Shown: positions 17,153 to 26,427, numbered from the stretch's first letter. The stretch is 64,000 bases of DNA from Rhodothermales bacterium (GCA_040221055.1 JAVJVN010000014.1:239001-303000), one strand, 5' to 3'. Notes: a model not told the origin generated them from the sequence alone. Program-made: numbers and translations.

Positions 17153-17513
17153 GTCTGGCACTCTTTCCTACCGTAATGCGATGGTTGACCTCGAAAACGA
17201 ATTCCCGTGAGGTCATCCGGTGTTTGCGCCAGACCTTGAGGCACAACTCGCCGAGGTGCTTCCCGGGCACGGTGTCCAGCAATTCCCGGGTTTTCGGGAT
17301 GATATGGATTTTGTCCTTGAGCAGCCCGGTTTCAAAGTGGATGCTTCGGAGCGCCGTCGGCTCGATCTTGACGATGCGGTCCTCCTTGGATATCTCACCG
17401 AACAGGGCCGCCTCGACCTCCAGGGTCAGGAATTCATCATCCAGATAGGCCACGCCTTTCACTTCGGTGAAGCCCATGTCGATATCCGGCAACGTGAATG
17501 GCAGTGGGCTCAT
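17145..17513 (-). CDS. Unknown cytoplasmic protein
   Basis: This 122-residue protein has no signal or membrane segment and no family I can name. It reads as a mostly beta domain (FTEVKGVAYLDDEFLTLEVE, SKEDRIVKIEPTALRSIHFE) followed by a basic segment (LCLKVWRKHRMTSREFVFEV). The pattern vaguely recalls bacterial pleckstrin-like domains, which is only an impression. It overlaps the DUF2164 gene by an ATGA and the two-helix gene by 8 nt, so it is part of the same operon. Confidence 0.7.
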   Translation of the reverse strand: MSPLPFTLPDIDMGFTEVKGVAYLDDEFLTLEVEAALFGEISKEDRIVKIEPTALRSIHFETGLLKDKIHIIPKTRELLDTVPGKHLGELCLKVWRKHRMTSREFVFEVNHRITVGKSARHE

Positions 17514-17770
17514 GGCGTCCTGTGGCGTCTTGAAAGCGGGAATTCGCTTTCATTGAGTTCAAGGTCCACTTCGGCAATCCGTGCATGCAGGTGCTCCTGA
17601 ACGGCGCGCACACCGGCATTGTAGATGCTGGGACCAATGTCCGTGACGATATGGTCCAGCAGATTGTCGGCTGCCAATGATCCGGCTTCAATGTCGAACT
17701 CGTCCAGCAAGTACTGCCGGAGGGACGCATTGGCCTCTTCGCGGGCCTCGTCGGTCAATTCCAGGGACAT
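17510..17770 (-). CDS. DUF2164 family protein
   Basis: This 86-residue protein matches DUF2164: LELTDEAREEANASLRQYLL at the N-terminus, then EAGSLAADNLLDHIVTDIG and SIYNAGVRAVQEHLHARIAE. Function of the family is unknown; it is short, helical and cytoplasmic. The start at 17770 is chosen because the family begins there; an in-frame start at 17821 would add 17 unrelated residues. It is the first gene of the chain ending in the Vgb-like lipoprotein and is divergent from the beta-helix gene across about 100 bp. Confidence 0.8.
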   Translation of the reverse strand: MSLELTDEAREEANASLRQYLLDEFDIEAGSLAADNLLDHIVTDIGPSIYNAGVRAVQEHLHARIAEVDLELNESEFPLSRRHRTP

Positions 17771-17873
17771 GGGAAGAAATTCTGCGGTTTGGGCAAATCC
17801 ATGATACATTATCGGATCCATTCATTCCATCCTGCCGGCGGGGTCCGTCCTGCTGGCCCCGTCCCCCGGAATC

Positions 17874-20057
17874 ATGATACGCCTGGTCCTGTCCTGCCTT
17901 TTCTTCGTCATGGCGCCCGCCCTGCTGGCACACGCCCAGTCGATCGATACGGTGCCGCTGACCCCGGGAATGATCATTGAACGCTCGGTCACGATCACGC
18001 CAGGCCACTATGTCATCCCCGCGGACAGTACCGGTGCCATCATCATCCGCGGAGACGGAATCGAGGTGGATTTCGGGGGCGCCGTCCTGGACGGCGCCCC
18101 GCAAGGAACGCTTCCGGATGCCTTCTTCGGCACGGGAATCCGCGTGGAGGGGGGGGCGGACATCATCATCCGGAATGCGGTGGTAAGGGGCTACAAGGTC
18201 GGCCTCTGGGCCATGGACACCCCCGGTATCCGGATTACGGAGAGTGACTTCAGCTACAACTGGCGGCAGCGTCTGAAAAGCACCATCGAACGGGAGCATC
18301 TGGATGATTGGATGAGCTACCACAACAACGAGAACGATGAGTGGATGCGGTATGGAGCCGCCCTTTATCTGCGGCGCGCGGACGGTGCACAGGTGGATCA
18401 TGTGACCGTGACCGGCGGGCAGAATGCGCTGATGCTCACAGAGGTCAATGACGGGTTGTTCTACAACAATACGTTCACGTTCAACTCGTCGCTCGGAATC
18501 GGGATGTACCGGAGCAGTCGCAATCGTGTACAGCACAACCAATTCGACTGGAGTGTGCGGGGATACAGCCACGGCGTCTACAACCGCGGGCAGGATTCGG
18601 CCGCCATCCTTCTGTACGAGCAGTCCAATGAGAATATCTTCGCTTACAATTCAGCCACCCACTCCGGAGATGGACTGTTCCTGTGGGCCGGACAGACCAC
18701 CATGGATACGGGCCAGGGCGGGTGCAACGACAACATCATTTACGGGAATGATTTCTCCTTCGCCCCCACGAATGGCATCGAGGTGACCTTCAGCAGGAAT
18801 CACATCGAGCGGAACCGGATGGAGGGGTGCTGGCACGGCATCTGGGGTGGCTACTCCTACGATACGGCCATCATCGACAATATTTTCGTGGACAACGATG
18901 AGCACATCGCCATCGAACACGGCCAGGATATCCACATTGAGGGCAATACCTTCGCAGGGGGCGAACTGGGTTTGTACGCCTGGGAACGCCCGACGCAACC
19001 GGCCGACTGGGGGTATGCGGAACACCGCGACGTCCGGAGTCGCGATTATACCGTGGTGGAGAACACCTTCGACGGCGTCACCAAACCTTTCCAGGTGCGG
19101 CAAACGACCGGGGTCCGCCTGGCAGACAATCACCTGAGGGAATTCGCGGAACTGGAGATGACGGGTGCAAGCGGGAACTGGGATGTGGACCAGGACGCCG
19201 GTGGGGAGGTGGAAAGGGAGGCAGGTGGCCCGCCCCGTGTGGCTCCTCCGGCCACGATTCCGGGAGCCATGGACGTTTCCTGGCCTGAGGCACATCCGTG
19301 GACGCGGGAATACATCCTGGTGGATGAATGGGGACCCGTTGATTTCCGGTCCCCTGTTCTGTGGCCCCGTTCACCCCGGAAAGATCGGGTCCAGGAATTC
19401 GAGCTCGTCGGGCCTCCCGGTCGGGTGAGCCTGGTGTCGGCCTCGGGCGTGGATTCCATTGCGTTCCATGGAGGGAGCGTCCCCGGACGCGCCACGGTAT
19501 GGCTGGCGGACCGTGACGTCGTGGATCTGGATATCCAACTGGCGTTCCGCGGTGCTGAGGTGGTAGACAGATTCGGAAACGTGACACCCGCCGGCGCGCC
19601 ATACCGGTTCGGCTACCGCTACTTTTTTGTACCCATCACATGGGATGTGGCCTGGTTCAATTATGACGAATCCACGGATCCACGTGAGCAGCCCGACGCT
19701 TTCCGGGAGTTGATAGCCGGTTCGCCATCCGTAACGGCCACGGTCCAGGACCTGGGATACCAGTGGTACCGCGCTCCTGCGGAGGGTATAGGGCAGGACC
19801 ACTTTGCCACAGTGGCAACGGGCCGGTTGTCCGTGCCGGACGGACACTACGTCATGGATTTGACGAGTGACGACGGCGTCCGGGTGTGGGTCGACGGGCA
19901 ACTCGTGCACGACGACTGGACGTATCATGCACCCCGGCTCGAACAGATCGGACTGGATCTGGGGGGAACGCACGAAATCCGCATTGAACACTTTGAAATC
20001 ACGGGCTACTCGACGCTTGTCGTGTCCCTTCAACGTGTGTCGGGCCGGGATAGATGA
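17874..20057 (+). CDS. Secreted right-handed beta-helix (NosD-like) protein with C-terminal PA14-like domain
   Basis: This 727-residue exported protein has a signal peptide (MIRLVLSCLFFVMAPALLAH). Residues about 40-430 are parallel beta-helix repeats with the NosD/pectate-lyase look (IIIRGDGIEVDFGGAVLDGA, DGLFYNNTFTFNSSLGIGMY, FVDNDEHIAIEHGQDIHIEG). A linker region follows, then about 580-727 resembles a PA14-like carbohydrate-binding fold (GHYVMDLTSDDGVRVWVDGQ). It may bind or modify a polysaccharide; no catalytic site can be assigned. There is no T9SS tail. Its last 28 nt overlap the convergent Na/Pi gene. Confidence 0.82.
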   Translation: MIRLVLSCLFFVMAPALLAHAQSIDTVPLTPGMIIERSVTITPGHYVIPADSTGAIIIRGDGIEVDFGGAVLDGAPQGTLPDAFFGTGIRVEGGADIIIRNAVVRGYKVGLWAMDTPGIRITESDFSYNWRQRLKSTIEREHLDDWMSYHNNENDEWMRYGAALYLRRADGAQVDHVTVTGGQNALMLTEVNDGLFYNNTFTFNSSLGIGMYRSSRNRVQHNQFDWSVRGYSHGVYNRGQDSAAILLYEQSNENIFAYNSATHSGDGLFLWAGQTTMDTGQGGCNDNIIYGNDFSFAPTNGIEVTFSRNHIERNRMEGCWHGIWGGYSYDTAIIDNIFVDNDEHIAIEHGQDIHIEGNTFAGGELGLYAWERPTQPADWGYAEHRDVRSRDYTVVENTFDGVTKPFQVRQTTGVRLADNHLREFAELEMTGASGNWDVDQDAGGEVEREAGGPPRVAPPATIPGAMDVSWPEAHPWTREYILVDEWGPVDFRSPVLWPRSPRKDRVQEFELVGPPGRVSLVSASGVDSIAFHGGSVPGRATVWLADRDVVDLDIQLAFRGAEVVDRFGNVTPAGAPYRFGYRYFFVPITWDVAWFNYDESTDPREQPDAFRELIAGSPSVTATVQDLGYQWYRAPAEGIGQDHFATVATGRLSVPDGHYVMDLTSDDGVRVWVDGQLVHDDWTYHAPRLEQIGLDLGGTHEIRIEHFEITGYSTLVVSLQRVSGRDR
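18076..18100. repeat. Perfect 12-bp inverted repeat inside the beta-helix gene
   Basis: GGGGCGCCGTCC at 18076-18087 is followed after a single T by its exact complement at 18089-18100. It encodes a G-A-V-L-D-G-A-P stretch and so is compatible with the protein. It is one of three perfect intragenic inverted repeats in this window. Confidence 0.8.
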
Positions 20058-21529
20058 TGCGCGCATCGCCAGGCATGGTAGGCCACCCGATCGCGCCAGG
20101 CTTCCATGAGCAGTCTGTCCTGCGCGGCGTCCGGTGACACTTCACCCAAGGCAGTCTGCTCCAGGGTTTTCTCCCGACTCGTCCGGCGCTGTTCGGCTTG
20201 CCCTTGGGAGCGGATGCGCAATTCGTCAAGAGCGGCCGGTGAAACCGTTCCATCCGTGTCCAGGAGCGCATGGGCCGACTGGAACTCCCGTATGAACGGG
20301 GGGATGTCAGCGTCCGGAAACGGCACGTCCAGTCGAGCCCGGGTGAGTCGCTGCAAGTGGTCCCCTGCATGTACCAGGTCCAGTCTATGCTTGGTCAATT
20401 CGGGGTCGTCCACGTTGTGGCCCAGCGACGCAATGAATTCAAGAACGGTCCGGACATCGGCCCGAAGCGCGAACAGGGCGTCCCGGTCGGGTTCGTGAAG
20501 CGCCTGCCGGAGGCCGTTGTGAAGGGCACGGTGGGCCGCTTCAATGGCAACCGCCGGTGTGAGCAGCAGGGATTTGTCCAGATTCCGGGCGATGGATGGC
20601 GTCCGGTCCGGTACGAGGTGGACCACCAGCCAGACCAGCGCGGACAACAGGGGAAGCGCCACGATCGCACCCAACACATTGAACGTGGTGTGGAATGCGG
20701 CAATCCGGATGGCCATGTCCTGTGTCCCGCCCGTCAGCCATCCGGTGAAATCAACGAGGGGGGCGGCCAGCACGAAAGCGAGCGTGCCCGTGACCAAATT
20801 GAATATGATATGCCCTGTTGCGGCACGTCGTGCCGGAACCGATGCGCCGACGGCCGCAAGCGCGGCGGTGATGGTCGTACCCAGATTCTGCCCGATGACC
20901 AGGAATACGGCATGATGAAGCCCGATCGCTCCGCTTGCCAGCGCCGTCAATGTGAGGGCGATGGCCACGGAGGAGGACTGGACGATGGCCGTCAGGCCCA
21001 TGCCGACCAGAACCAGGACCAACTGTTCTCCGACGGTGCCGGCGCCGAAATCAGAAAGATCCACACGCGTGGCAACACCGGACATGGCGGTCTGGAGGAC
21101 GTCAATACCGATGAATATGATGCCGAAACCGGCCAACGCCATCCCCAAATGGGCGCGTCGACCGTGAAGGAGGAAATTACCCAGCGCTCCCATGCCGATC
21201 AGCGGGAGCGCCAGGGCACCCACACTGACCTTGAACCCGAGGAGGGAGACCAACCATCCGGTGCTCGTCGTGCCGACGTTTGCGCCCACGATGACCCCGA
21301 GAGAGCCGTTCAGCGTCAGGAGCCCCGCACTCACGAATCCGATGGTAGCGACCGTGGTAGCGCTCGAAGACTGGATGAGTGCCGTAATGCCGAGGCCCGA
21401 GAAGAAGGCTGAAATACGCGATGTGGTCCATCGCTCCAGGACTGTATGCAAGGCGCTGCCTGCCGCCGCCTTGAGGCCGTCGGACAGGAGCTTCATTCCG
21501 ATCAGGAATAGCCCGACTCCGCCCAACAA
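20030..21529 (-). CDS. Na+/phosphate cotransporter family protein (NptA-like) with PhoU-like tail
   Basis: This 499-residue protein has the duplicated Na/Pi cotransporter core with two QSSS motifs (TALIQSSSATTVATIGFVSA near residue 50 and TAIVQSSSVAIALTL near 185) and the opening GGVGLFLIGMKLLSDGLKAA. Residues about 340-499 are a helical PhoU-like regulatory region. It should import phosphate or a similar anion. No ATG or GTG precedes the conserved N-terminus; the frame is open back to 21571 and the best start is TTG at 21529 or the next codon, which is also TTG, so the exact start is uncertain. The end overlaps the convergent beta-helix gene. Confidence 0.88.
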   Translation of the reverse strand: MLGGVGLFLIGMKLLSDGLKAAAGSALHTVLERWTTSRISAFFSGLGITALIQSSSATTVATIGFVSAGLLTLNGSLGVIVGANVGTTSTGWLVSLLGFKVSVGALALPLIGMGALGNFLLHGRRAHLGMALAGFGIIFIGIDVLQTAMSGVATRVDLSDFGAGTVGEQLVLVLVGMGLTAIVQSSSVAIALTLTALASGAIGLHHAVFLVIGQNLGTTITAALAAVGASVPARRAATGHIIFNLVTGTLAFVLAAPLVDFTGWLTGGTQDMAIRIAAFHTTFNVLGAIVALPLLSALVWLVVHLVPDRTPSIARNLDKSLLLTPAVAIEAAHRALHNGLRQALHEPDRDALFALRADVRTVLEFIASLGHNVDDPELTKHRLDLVHAGDHLQRLTRARLDVPFPDADIPPFIREFQSAHALLDTDGTVSPAALDELRIRSQGQAEQRRTSREKTLEQTALGEVSPDAAQDRLLMEAWRDRVAYHAWRCAHHLSRPDTR

Positions 21530-21574
21530 ATGCGATATGACAGCGGTTTCTGGCGTAGCGTTGACAGGCCCTTA

Positions 21575-22681
21575 TCAGGCCCAGGCTTCGGTCTGGTCAG
21601 GATGGGTTTCCCGACCGAACTTGCGGAGCATGCGCTGATGGGAGCGGATGGCCGCCGTCAAGGTCGGATTGTAGTGGTACGGTACGCCATATTCATGGGC
21701 CGTCTCCCGCACGATCCGGCCGATGACCGGATAGTGGATGGAACAGATCTGGGGGAAAAGATGATGCTCGATCTGGTAATTCAACCCCCCGATGTACCAG
21801 GACAACAACCGGTTGTCGGCCGCGAAATTGGCCGTGGTGTGCATTTCGTGGATGAGCCAGTTGTATTCCATGTTGCCATGTTCGTCCGGCTCCGGGAATT
21901 CAGGACCTTCGACGACGTGGGCCAACTGGAAAATGACTCCCAGGATGACCCCGGCCGTCAAGTGGGTGGCCAGGAGTCCGATGAGGTACTGCCACCACGT
22001 GATGTCCAGGACAAAGAGGGGCGCAACTACGATGGTGATGGCCACAACCTTGCCAATGAGAAGGGTGGCCCATTCCTTGGCCGGATGCTTCTTGTCGGTA
22101 TACGGTCCGATGTTCTTCTTGGTGAACTGCTGGAAATCCTTGACAAAGAGCCAGTTGAGCGTCGCCATGCTGTAGGCGGGAAAACAATACCAGGTCTGGA
22201 ACCGATGATACCACTTCAGCGGGGCTTCCGGGGACAGACGCAGGATGGGAGAAACCGTCAGGTCCTCGTCAATGCCCTGGATGTTCGTATACGTATGGTG
22301 GATGACGTTGTGGGTGATCTTCCACATGTATCCATTGGCACCCAGCAAGTCGAAAGTATACCCCAGAAGACGGTTCACGGTATCGTTGGACGAGTAGGCC
22401 CCGTGCAACGCATCGTGGGCGACGGAAAATCCGATCCCGGCAATTCCGATACCCAGGAGGATGCAAAGGAAAAGCATCTGCAAGGGGGTGAACCATCCGG
22501 AAAGCAGGAGCGCGTAGGTCAGGACGGACCCCCCGAGGATGATGATCGTCTTCAGGACCATCCGCCAATCGGCGTGCTTGCTTTTCCCGGTTTCGTCGAA
22601 CCAGGCATTCACACGGGCACGTACTTCAGGGACGAAGTCGGCAACCTGCTTGTTGTTGAATTTGACGCGTCGGTTGGACAT
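21575..22681 (-). CDS. Membrane fatty-acid desaturase
   Basis: This 368-residue di-iron membrane desaturase has the three histidine boxes of the family: HDALHGAY, HNVIHHTYTNI and the C-terminal QIEHHLFPQ. Two hydrophobic pairs flank the first box and lie before the third. The sequence is of the acyl-CoA/acyl-lipid (front-end or delta-9) type and acts in adjusting membrane fluidity. The start at 22681 (MSNRRVKFNNKQVADF) is preferred over the in-frame 22705 because the family begins there. It is the downstream neighbour of the YjdF-like gene on the same strand. Confidence 0.92.
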   Translation of the reverse strand: MSNRRVKFNNKQVADFVPEVRARVNAWFDETGKSKHADWRMVLKTIIILGGSVLTYALLLSGWFTPLQMLFLCILLGIGIAGIGFSVAHDALHGAYSSNDTVNRLLGYTFDLLGANGYMWKITHNVIHHTYTNIQGIDEDLTVSPILRLSPEAPLKWYHRFQTWYCFPAYSMATLNWLFVKDFQQFTKKNIGPYTDKKHPAKEWATLLIGKVVAITIVVAPLFVLDITWWQYLIGLLATHLTAGVILGVIFQLAHVVEGPEFPEPDEHGNMEYNWLIHEMHTTANFAADNRLLSWYIGGLNYQIEHHLFPQICSIHYPVIGRIVRETAHEYGVPYHYNPTLTAAIRSHQRMLRKFGRETHPDQTEAWA

Positions 22682-22718
22682 GGATTTCAATGCGTGTGGG
22701 ACCACGCAATGTACGTGC

Positions 22719-23375
22719 TCAACGCTTGAAAAACCGTGGGTTACGCGTAATGAAGTCGTGAATCCAGCGCTCCAGGAAGGACTCCCGCCGGTCGTTGCGG
22801 ATGTAATAATATCCGAATACGGCTATGGCCAACCCACCCAGCGCATCGACGATCAAGTCCCACATGGTATCGCTCAGTCCGGACGGGTCGCTCAGCATCT
22901 GCTTCTGCATGCTCATTCCGAACAGCTGATCCATGGCAAATTCGAAGATCTCCCACATCGTACCCATGCCGACCGCAAACAGGAAGGCAAAGAACGCGAC
23001 GAATCCCGGCTTGAGGGTCACATTGACCCGTTCTGTCTCATTCAGGATATAGACCAGCAGGAATCCCACGATTCCCAGCAGTACGCCGGAACCGGCGTGC
23101 AGCACGGTGTCCCACCACCAGAACCGGTAGTAATAGTCCCGGACCTCCCCGAGGAAGAGCGTCGCAAATACGAAGACCAGCGCCAGGAGCTCGATTTCGG
23201 CGGGAATGTACACGTTGAAGTGTCGTTCCACCACGATGGGGAGGAGGGTCAGCAGCACGATCCCGAAGGTCGTGAATGCCATGAGCCATTCCCCCTGCCA
23301 CAAGGCCAGGCCCATCCCGGCCAGAAGGATGCCCTGGAGTGTGAAGCTGACGCGTCGATGGATGATCTCGTTCAT
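22719..23375 (-). CDS. YjdF/DUF2238-like membrane protein
   Basis: This 218-residue inner-membrane protein has six or so helices and the DUF2238 pattern: WWDTVLHAGSGVLLGIVGFL, GTMWEIFEFAMDQLFG and DTMWDLIVDALGGL. The conserved H, E and D in these motifs suggest a metal- or proton-linked function, but none is established. The long open frame upstream (to 24080) is an antisense shadow of the GMC oxidoreductase, so the start is set at 23375, where a good membrane N-terminus begins. It lies 37 bp before the desaturase start and may be co-transcribed with it. Confidence 0.82.
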   Translation of the reverse strand: MNEIIHRRVSFTLQGILLAGMGLALWQGEWLMAFTTFGIVLLTLLPIVVERHFNVYIPAEIELLALVFVFATLFLGEVRDYYYRFWWWDTVLHAGSGVLLGIVGFLLVYILNETERVNVTLKPGFVAFFAFLFAVGMGTMWEIFEFAMDQLFGMSMQKQMLSDPSGLSDTMWDLIVDALGGLAIAVFGYYYIRNDRRESFLERWIHDFITRNPRFFKR

Positions 23376-23459
23376 GCCCTGAATATAGCGGTCCGGCATG
23401 CATGGGTGTCGCGTGCTACATTGGGCGTCATGAACCGAACGTGAAACAGTCGGGTGAAC

Positions 23460-25172
23460 ATGGAAGAATTCGATGTCTGTATAGTCGGCTCCGGTGCCGG
23501 CGGCGGAATGGCGGCCAAAACCCTCACGGAGGCCGGTGCGAAAGTGGTTCTGCTGGAGGCCGGTCAGGACTGGGATGCGGTGCGCGACGGCGCCATGCTG
23601 ACGTGGAACTACGAATCGCCCCGTCGTGGCAAATCCACCAAAGACCGGCCGTTCGGGGAATTCGATGCGTGCATTGGCGGGTGGCAGATTCCCGGCGAGC
23701 CCTATACCACCACCGAAGGAACGACCTGGGACTGGTGGCGGGCCCGGATGCTTGGCGGTCGGACGCACCACTGGGGCCGGATTTCGCTCCGGTTCGGCCC
23801 TGATGATTTCCGGCGCAAGTCGATTGATGGCAAGGGGGATGATTGGCCCATTACCTATGACGACCTGAAACCGTACTACGATCGCGTGGATCGGATGATC
23901 GGAATATTCGGGAATGCCGATGGTGTCTACAACGAGCCGGACGGGATATTCCTTCCGCCCCCCAAGCCCCGCTGCTACGAACAGCTCATCAAACAGGGGG
24001 CCGAGCGGGCCGGGGTACCGGTCATTGCGTCCCGGCTGTCCATTTTGACGCAGCCGCTCGGCGGTCGTCCTGCCTGCCACTATTGCGGACAGTGCAACCG
24101 GGGCTGTTCCACCCGGTCGAATTTCTCGTCACAGTCCGTCCTGTTGCCGCCGGCCCTCGAAACCGGCAATCTGACGCTCGTTACCAACGCCATGGCGCGA
24201 GAGGTGCTGACAAACGACAAGGGCCTGGCGAGCGGCGTATCGTACGTCGACACGGTAACCCGCAAGGAATACCAGGTGCGGGCGAAGGTCGTCGTCCTGG
24301 CGGCCAGTGCGTGCGAGTCGGCCCGCCTGCTGCTGAACTCCGTGTCGCATCGCTTTCCGAATGGTCTTGCGAATTCCAGCGACGTCGTGGGCCGGTATCT
24401 GACCGATTCCACCGGCGGCGACGCCATGGGATTCTTTCCGCAACGGGTGGATCAGCAGGCGCACAACGAGGACGGGGTGGGTGGCATGCACATCTACATT
24501 CCCTGGTGGCGTGAAAAGGACCGCAGCCTGCCGTTTTCCCGGGGTTACCACATTGAGGTCTGGGGCGGACGCGGCATGCCGGGGTATGGATTCGGCGGGG
24601 GCATTCACCGGATAAACGGGAAATTGCAGGGGGGCGACCGGTCACGCGGAGGTGGCGGATTCGGTGCCCAGCTGAAGGACGATTATCGCCGCACCTGGGG
24701 ATCGTTCATCGGTATGTCCGGTCGGGGCGAAATGATTGCCCGGTATGAGAACCGGTGCAGCATTGACCCGGACGTGGTCGACCAATACGGGATTCCTGTC
24801 CTGAAATTCGATGTGTCGTGGAGCGACGAGGAATTGCTGCAGATGAAGCATTTCCATGAAACGGCCCACGAAATCATCCACGCGTCCGGAGGCGAGCCCG
24901 TGTGGGACATGCCGACGGCCGAAGACAACTGGGGCATCACACGGCCGGGCCAGATCATCCATGAAGTCGGGACAACGAGGATGGGGAACGATGCGCGCAC
25001 GTCCGTGCTGAATGCGAACTGCCAGGCGCATGACGTCAAGAACCTGTTCGTGGCCGATGCGGGTCCGTTCGTATCGCAGGCCCACAAGAATCCGACCTGG
25101 AGCATCCTGGCCCTGTCCATGCGGACGAGCGAGTACCTGATTGACGAAATGAAACGGGGGAACCTGTCATGA
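23460..25172 (+). CDS. GMC-family dehydrogenase, large (FAD) subunit
   Basis: This 570-residue flavoprotein is of the gluconate 2-dehydrogenase type, oxidising an alcohol or sugar acid. The FAD-binding GSGAGGGMAAKTL lies at residues 10-22, the dinucleotide-fold Glu at the end of the second strand in VVLLEAG, and a Cys-rich segment HYCGQCNRGCSTRS near 205. The C-terminus has the family NPTWSILALSMRTSEY. The ATG at 23460 is chosen; a GTG two codons upstream is possible. The next gene overlaps it by ATGA and encodes the small partner subunit. No dedicated cytochrome subunit follows. Confidence 0.92.
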   Translation: MEEFDVCIVGSGAGGGMAAKTLTEAGAKVVLLEAGQDWDAVRDGAMLTWNYESPRRGKSTKDRPFGEFDACIGGWQIPGEPYTTTEGTTWDWWRARMLGGRTHHWGRISLRFGPDDFRRKSIDGKGDDWPITYDDLKPYYDRVDRMIGIFGNADGVYNEPDGIFLPPPKPRCYEQLIKQGAERAGVPVIASRLSILTQPLGGRPACHYCGQCNRGCSTRSNFSSQSVLLPPALETGNLTLVTNAMAREVLTNDKGLASGVSYVDTVTRKEYQVRAKVVVLAASACESARLLLNSVSHRFPNGLANSSDVVGRYLTDSTGGDAMGFFPQRVDQQAHNEDGVGGMHIYIPWWREKDRSLPFSRGYHIEVWGGRGMPGYGFGGGIHRINGKLQGGDRSRGGGGFGAQLKDDYRRTWGSFIGMSGRGEMIARYENRCSIDPDVVDQYGIPVLKFDVSWSDEELLQMKHFHETAHEIIHASGGEPVWDMPTAEDNWGITRPGQIIHEVGTTRMGNDARTSVLNANCQAHDVKNLFVADAGPFVSQAHKNPTWSILALSMRTSEYLIDEMKRGNLS

Positions 25173-25780
25173 CGCTGACCCGGCGGGAATCCATGAAACT
25201 GATGGCCCTGGCGGGCCTCGCCACCACCATTCCGGGGTGCATGCCGTCCGATGTGGACCGCGCGGCGGAGCGCGTGGCGGAGGCTTCCCGGCAACTGCCC
25301 CTGGCCGACCGGGTGCCCACCGTGTTGACGGCCCACGAATACCGTACAGTTGAAGTGTTGGTGGACTACATCATTCCGGCGGATGATCGCTCCGGCAGTG
25401 CGACCGATGCGGGCGTTCCGGCCTTCATCGACTTCATTCTGGAGGATACGGACGACGTGGAAACGCCTTTCCGGGGAGGTCTGTCCTGGTTGGATTACCA
25501 GTGCACCCGTCGCTACGGGGGCGTTTTTGTGGATGCGTCACCGGATGATCAAGTGGACATGCTGAACGCCATTGCCTGGCCGGAAAATGTGGAGCCGGGG
25601 ATGGAGCCCGGGGTGCGGTTCTTTACGATGCTTCGCGATCTGACAGCGTCGGGCTTCTGGTCCAGCCGCATGGGCGTGGAGGATCTGGGATACACCGGCA
25701 ATCGTCCGCAGGCCTCCTGGGACGGCTGCCCACCGGAAGCCATGGCCCATCTCGGGCTTGGGCACGTCGACACGACCTGA
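25169..25780 (+). CDS. Gluconate 2-dehydrogenase subunit 3-like protein with Tat-type signal
   Basis: This 203-residue partner of the GMC subunit starts with a twin-arginine-like signal (LTRRESMKLMALAGLATTIP) followed by a Gly-Cys that could be lipidated. The subunit-3 domain follows: LTAHEYRTVEVLVDYIIPAD, then DAGVPAFIDFILED and a C-terminal WSSRMGVEDLGYTGN. The Tat signal could carry the folded FAD subunit to the periplasm as a hitchhiker. Gene overlap by 4 nt indicates coupled translation. The final electron acceptor is not encoded here. Confidence 0.9.
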   Translation: MTLTRRESMKLMALAGLATTIPGCMPSDVDRAAERVAEASRQLPLADRVPTVLTAHEYRTVEVLVDYIIPADDRSGSATDAGVPAFIDFILEDTDDVETPFRGGLSWLDYQCTRRYGGVFVDASPDDQVDMLNAIAWPENVEPGMEPGVRFFTMLRDLTASGFWSSRMGVEDLGYTGNRPQASWDGCPPEAMAHLGLGHVDTT

Positions 25781-25800
25781 ACCCGGGGAACGGCGCGGCG

Positions 25801-26427
25801 CTATTTCTGCGTCGCGCCTTTGCGTTCCATGATGGCCAGGACTTCCTCGATGGTCGTTCGTCCGGCATCCTCGTCGTACCATGCGCCCTTTTCTTTCACG
25901 AAGGTGCCCGAGTCCAGATCGGCCCCGGCAGTCAGGGCCCATTCCTGCAGCGGCGCCGGGCGTTCAATGAACACCCCGATCTCGTTGAAGTCGGCGTCCA
26001 GGACCACCACGGTAGGGGTGGCTGCACGGCCGTCCGGTGTGCGATGGGCTTCCATGATTTCCCGTCCGGCGTCGGGCGGGATGATCCGGAGCTCCAGTCC
26101 ATCCACGGCCGCCGCGAGACGGGCCAGGTAGGGAATGGTGTTGACCGAGTCGCTGCAGGCATCCACGGCCACGGCCAGCAGATACGTGGGTCCCTGAACG
26201 GTCCGGACATGGGCACGGGCGCTTTCAAGCAGGGCATCGGGGATTTCACCGTAGTTCTGGTTGCGTTCCCACAGGGCGCGCCGTGCCTTGGCCTGCCCCA
26301 TGAAGATCTCGACCGGGGTGCCGCTCTCGTACAGGGCTTTGTAGTCCGGGTCGGGGCCGGGACAGGGGCCTGTGGAGGGCCCCACACCGCTTGCCAAGGT
26401 GGCCAAAAGGGCGATCATGTACAGCAT
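25801..26427 (-). CDS. Thioredoxin-fold protein lacking a CXXC motif
   Basis: This 208-residue protein has a short N-terminal hydrophobic stretch, a helical region with MGQAKARRALWERN, and a thioredoxin-fold core with AVDACSDSVNTIPYLARLAA and the cis-proline strand AATPTVVVLDADFNEIG. Only one cysteine is present where redox thioredoxins have CXXC, so a classical disulfide exchange role is unlikely. The N-terminus may be a signal peptide (MIALLATLASGVG from 26418), so the true start could be 26418 rather than 26427. It is convergent with the GMC pair. Confidence 0.75.
   Translation of the reverse strand: MLYMIALLATLASGVGPSTGPCPGPDPDYKALYESGTPVEIFMGQAKARRALWERNQNYGEIPDALLESARAHVRTVQGPTYLLAVAVDACSDSVNTIPYLARLAAAVDGLELRIIPPDAGREIMEAHRTPDGRAATPTVVVLDADFNEIGVFIERPAPLQEWALTAGADLDSGTFVKEKGAWYDEDAGRTTIEEVLAIMERKGATQK

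Noticed and set aside
23376-24080. Long N-terminal extension of the YjdF-like gene
   Set aside because: The extra 235 codons are antisense to the GMC dehydrogenase and do not look like protein; a good membrane N-terminus begins at 23375.
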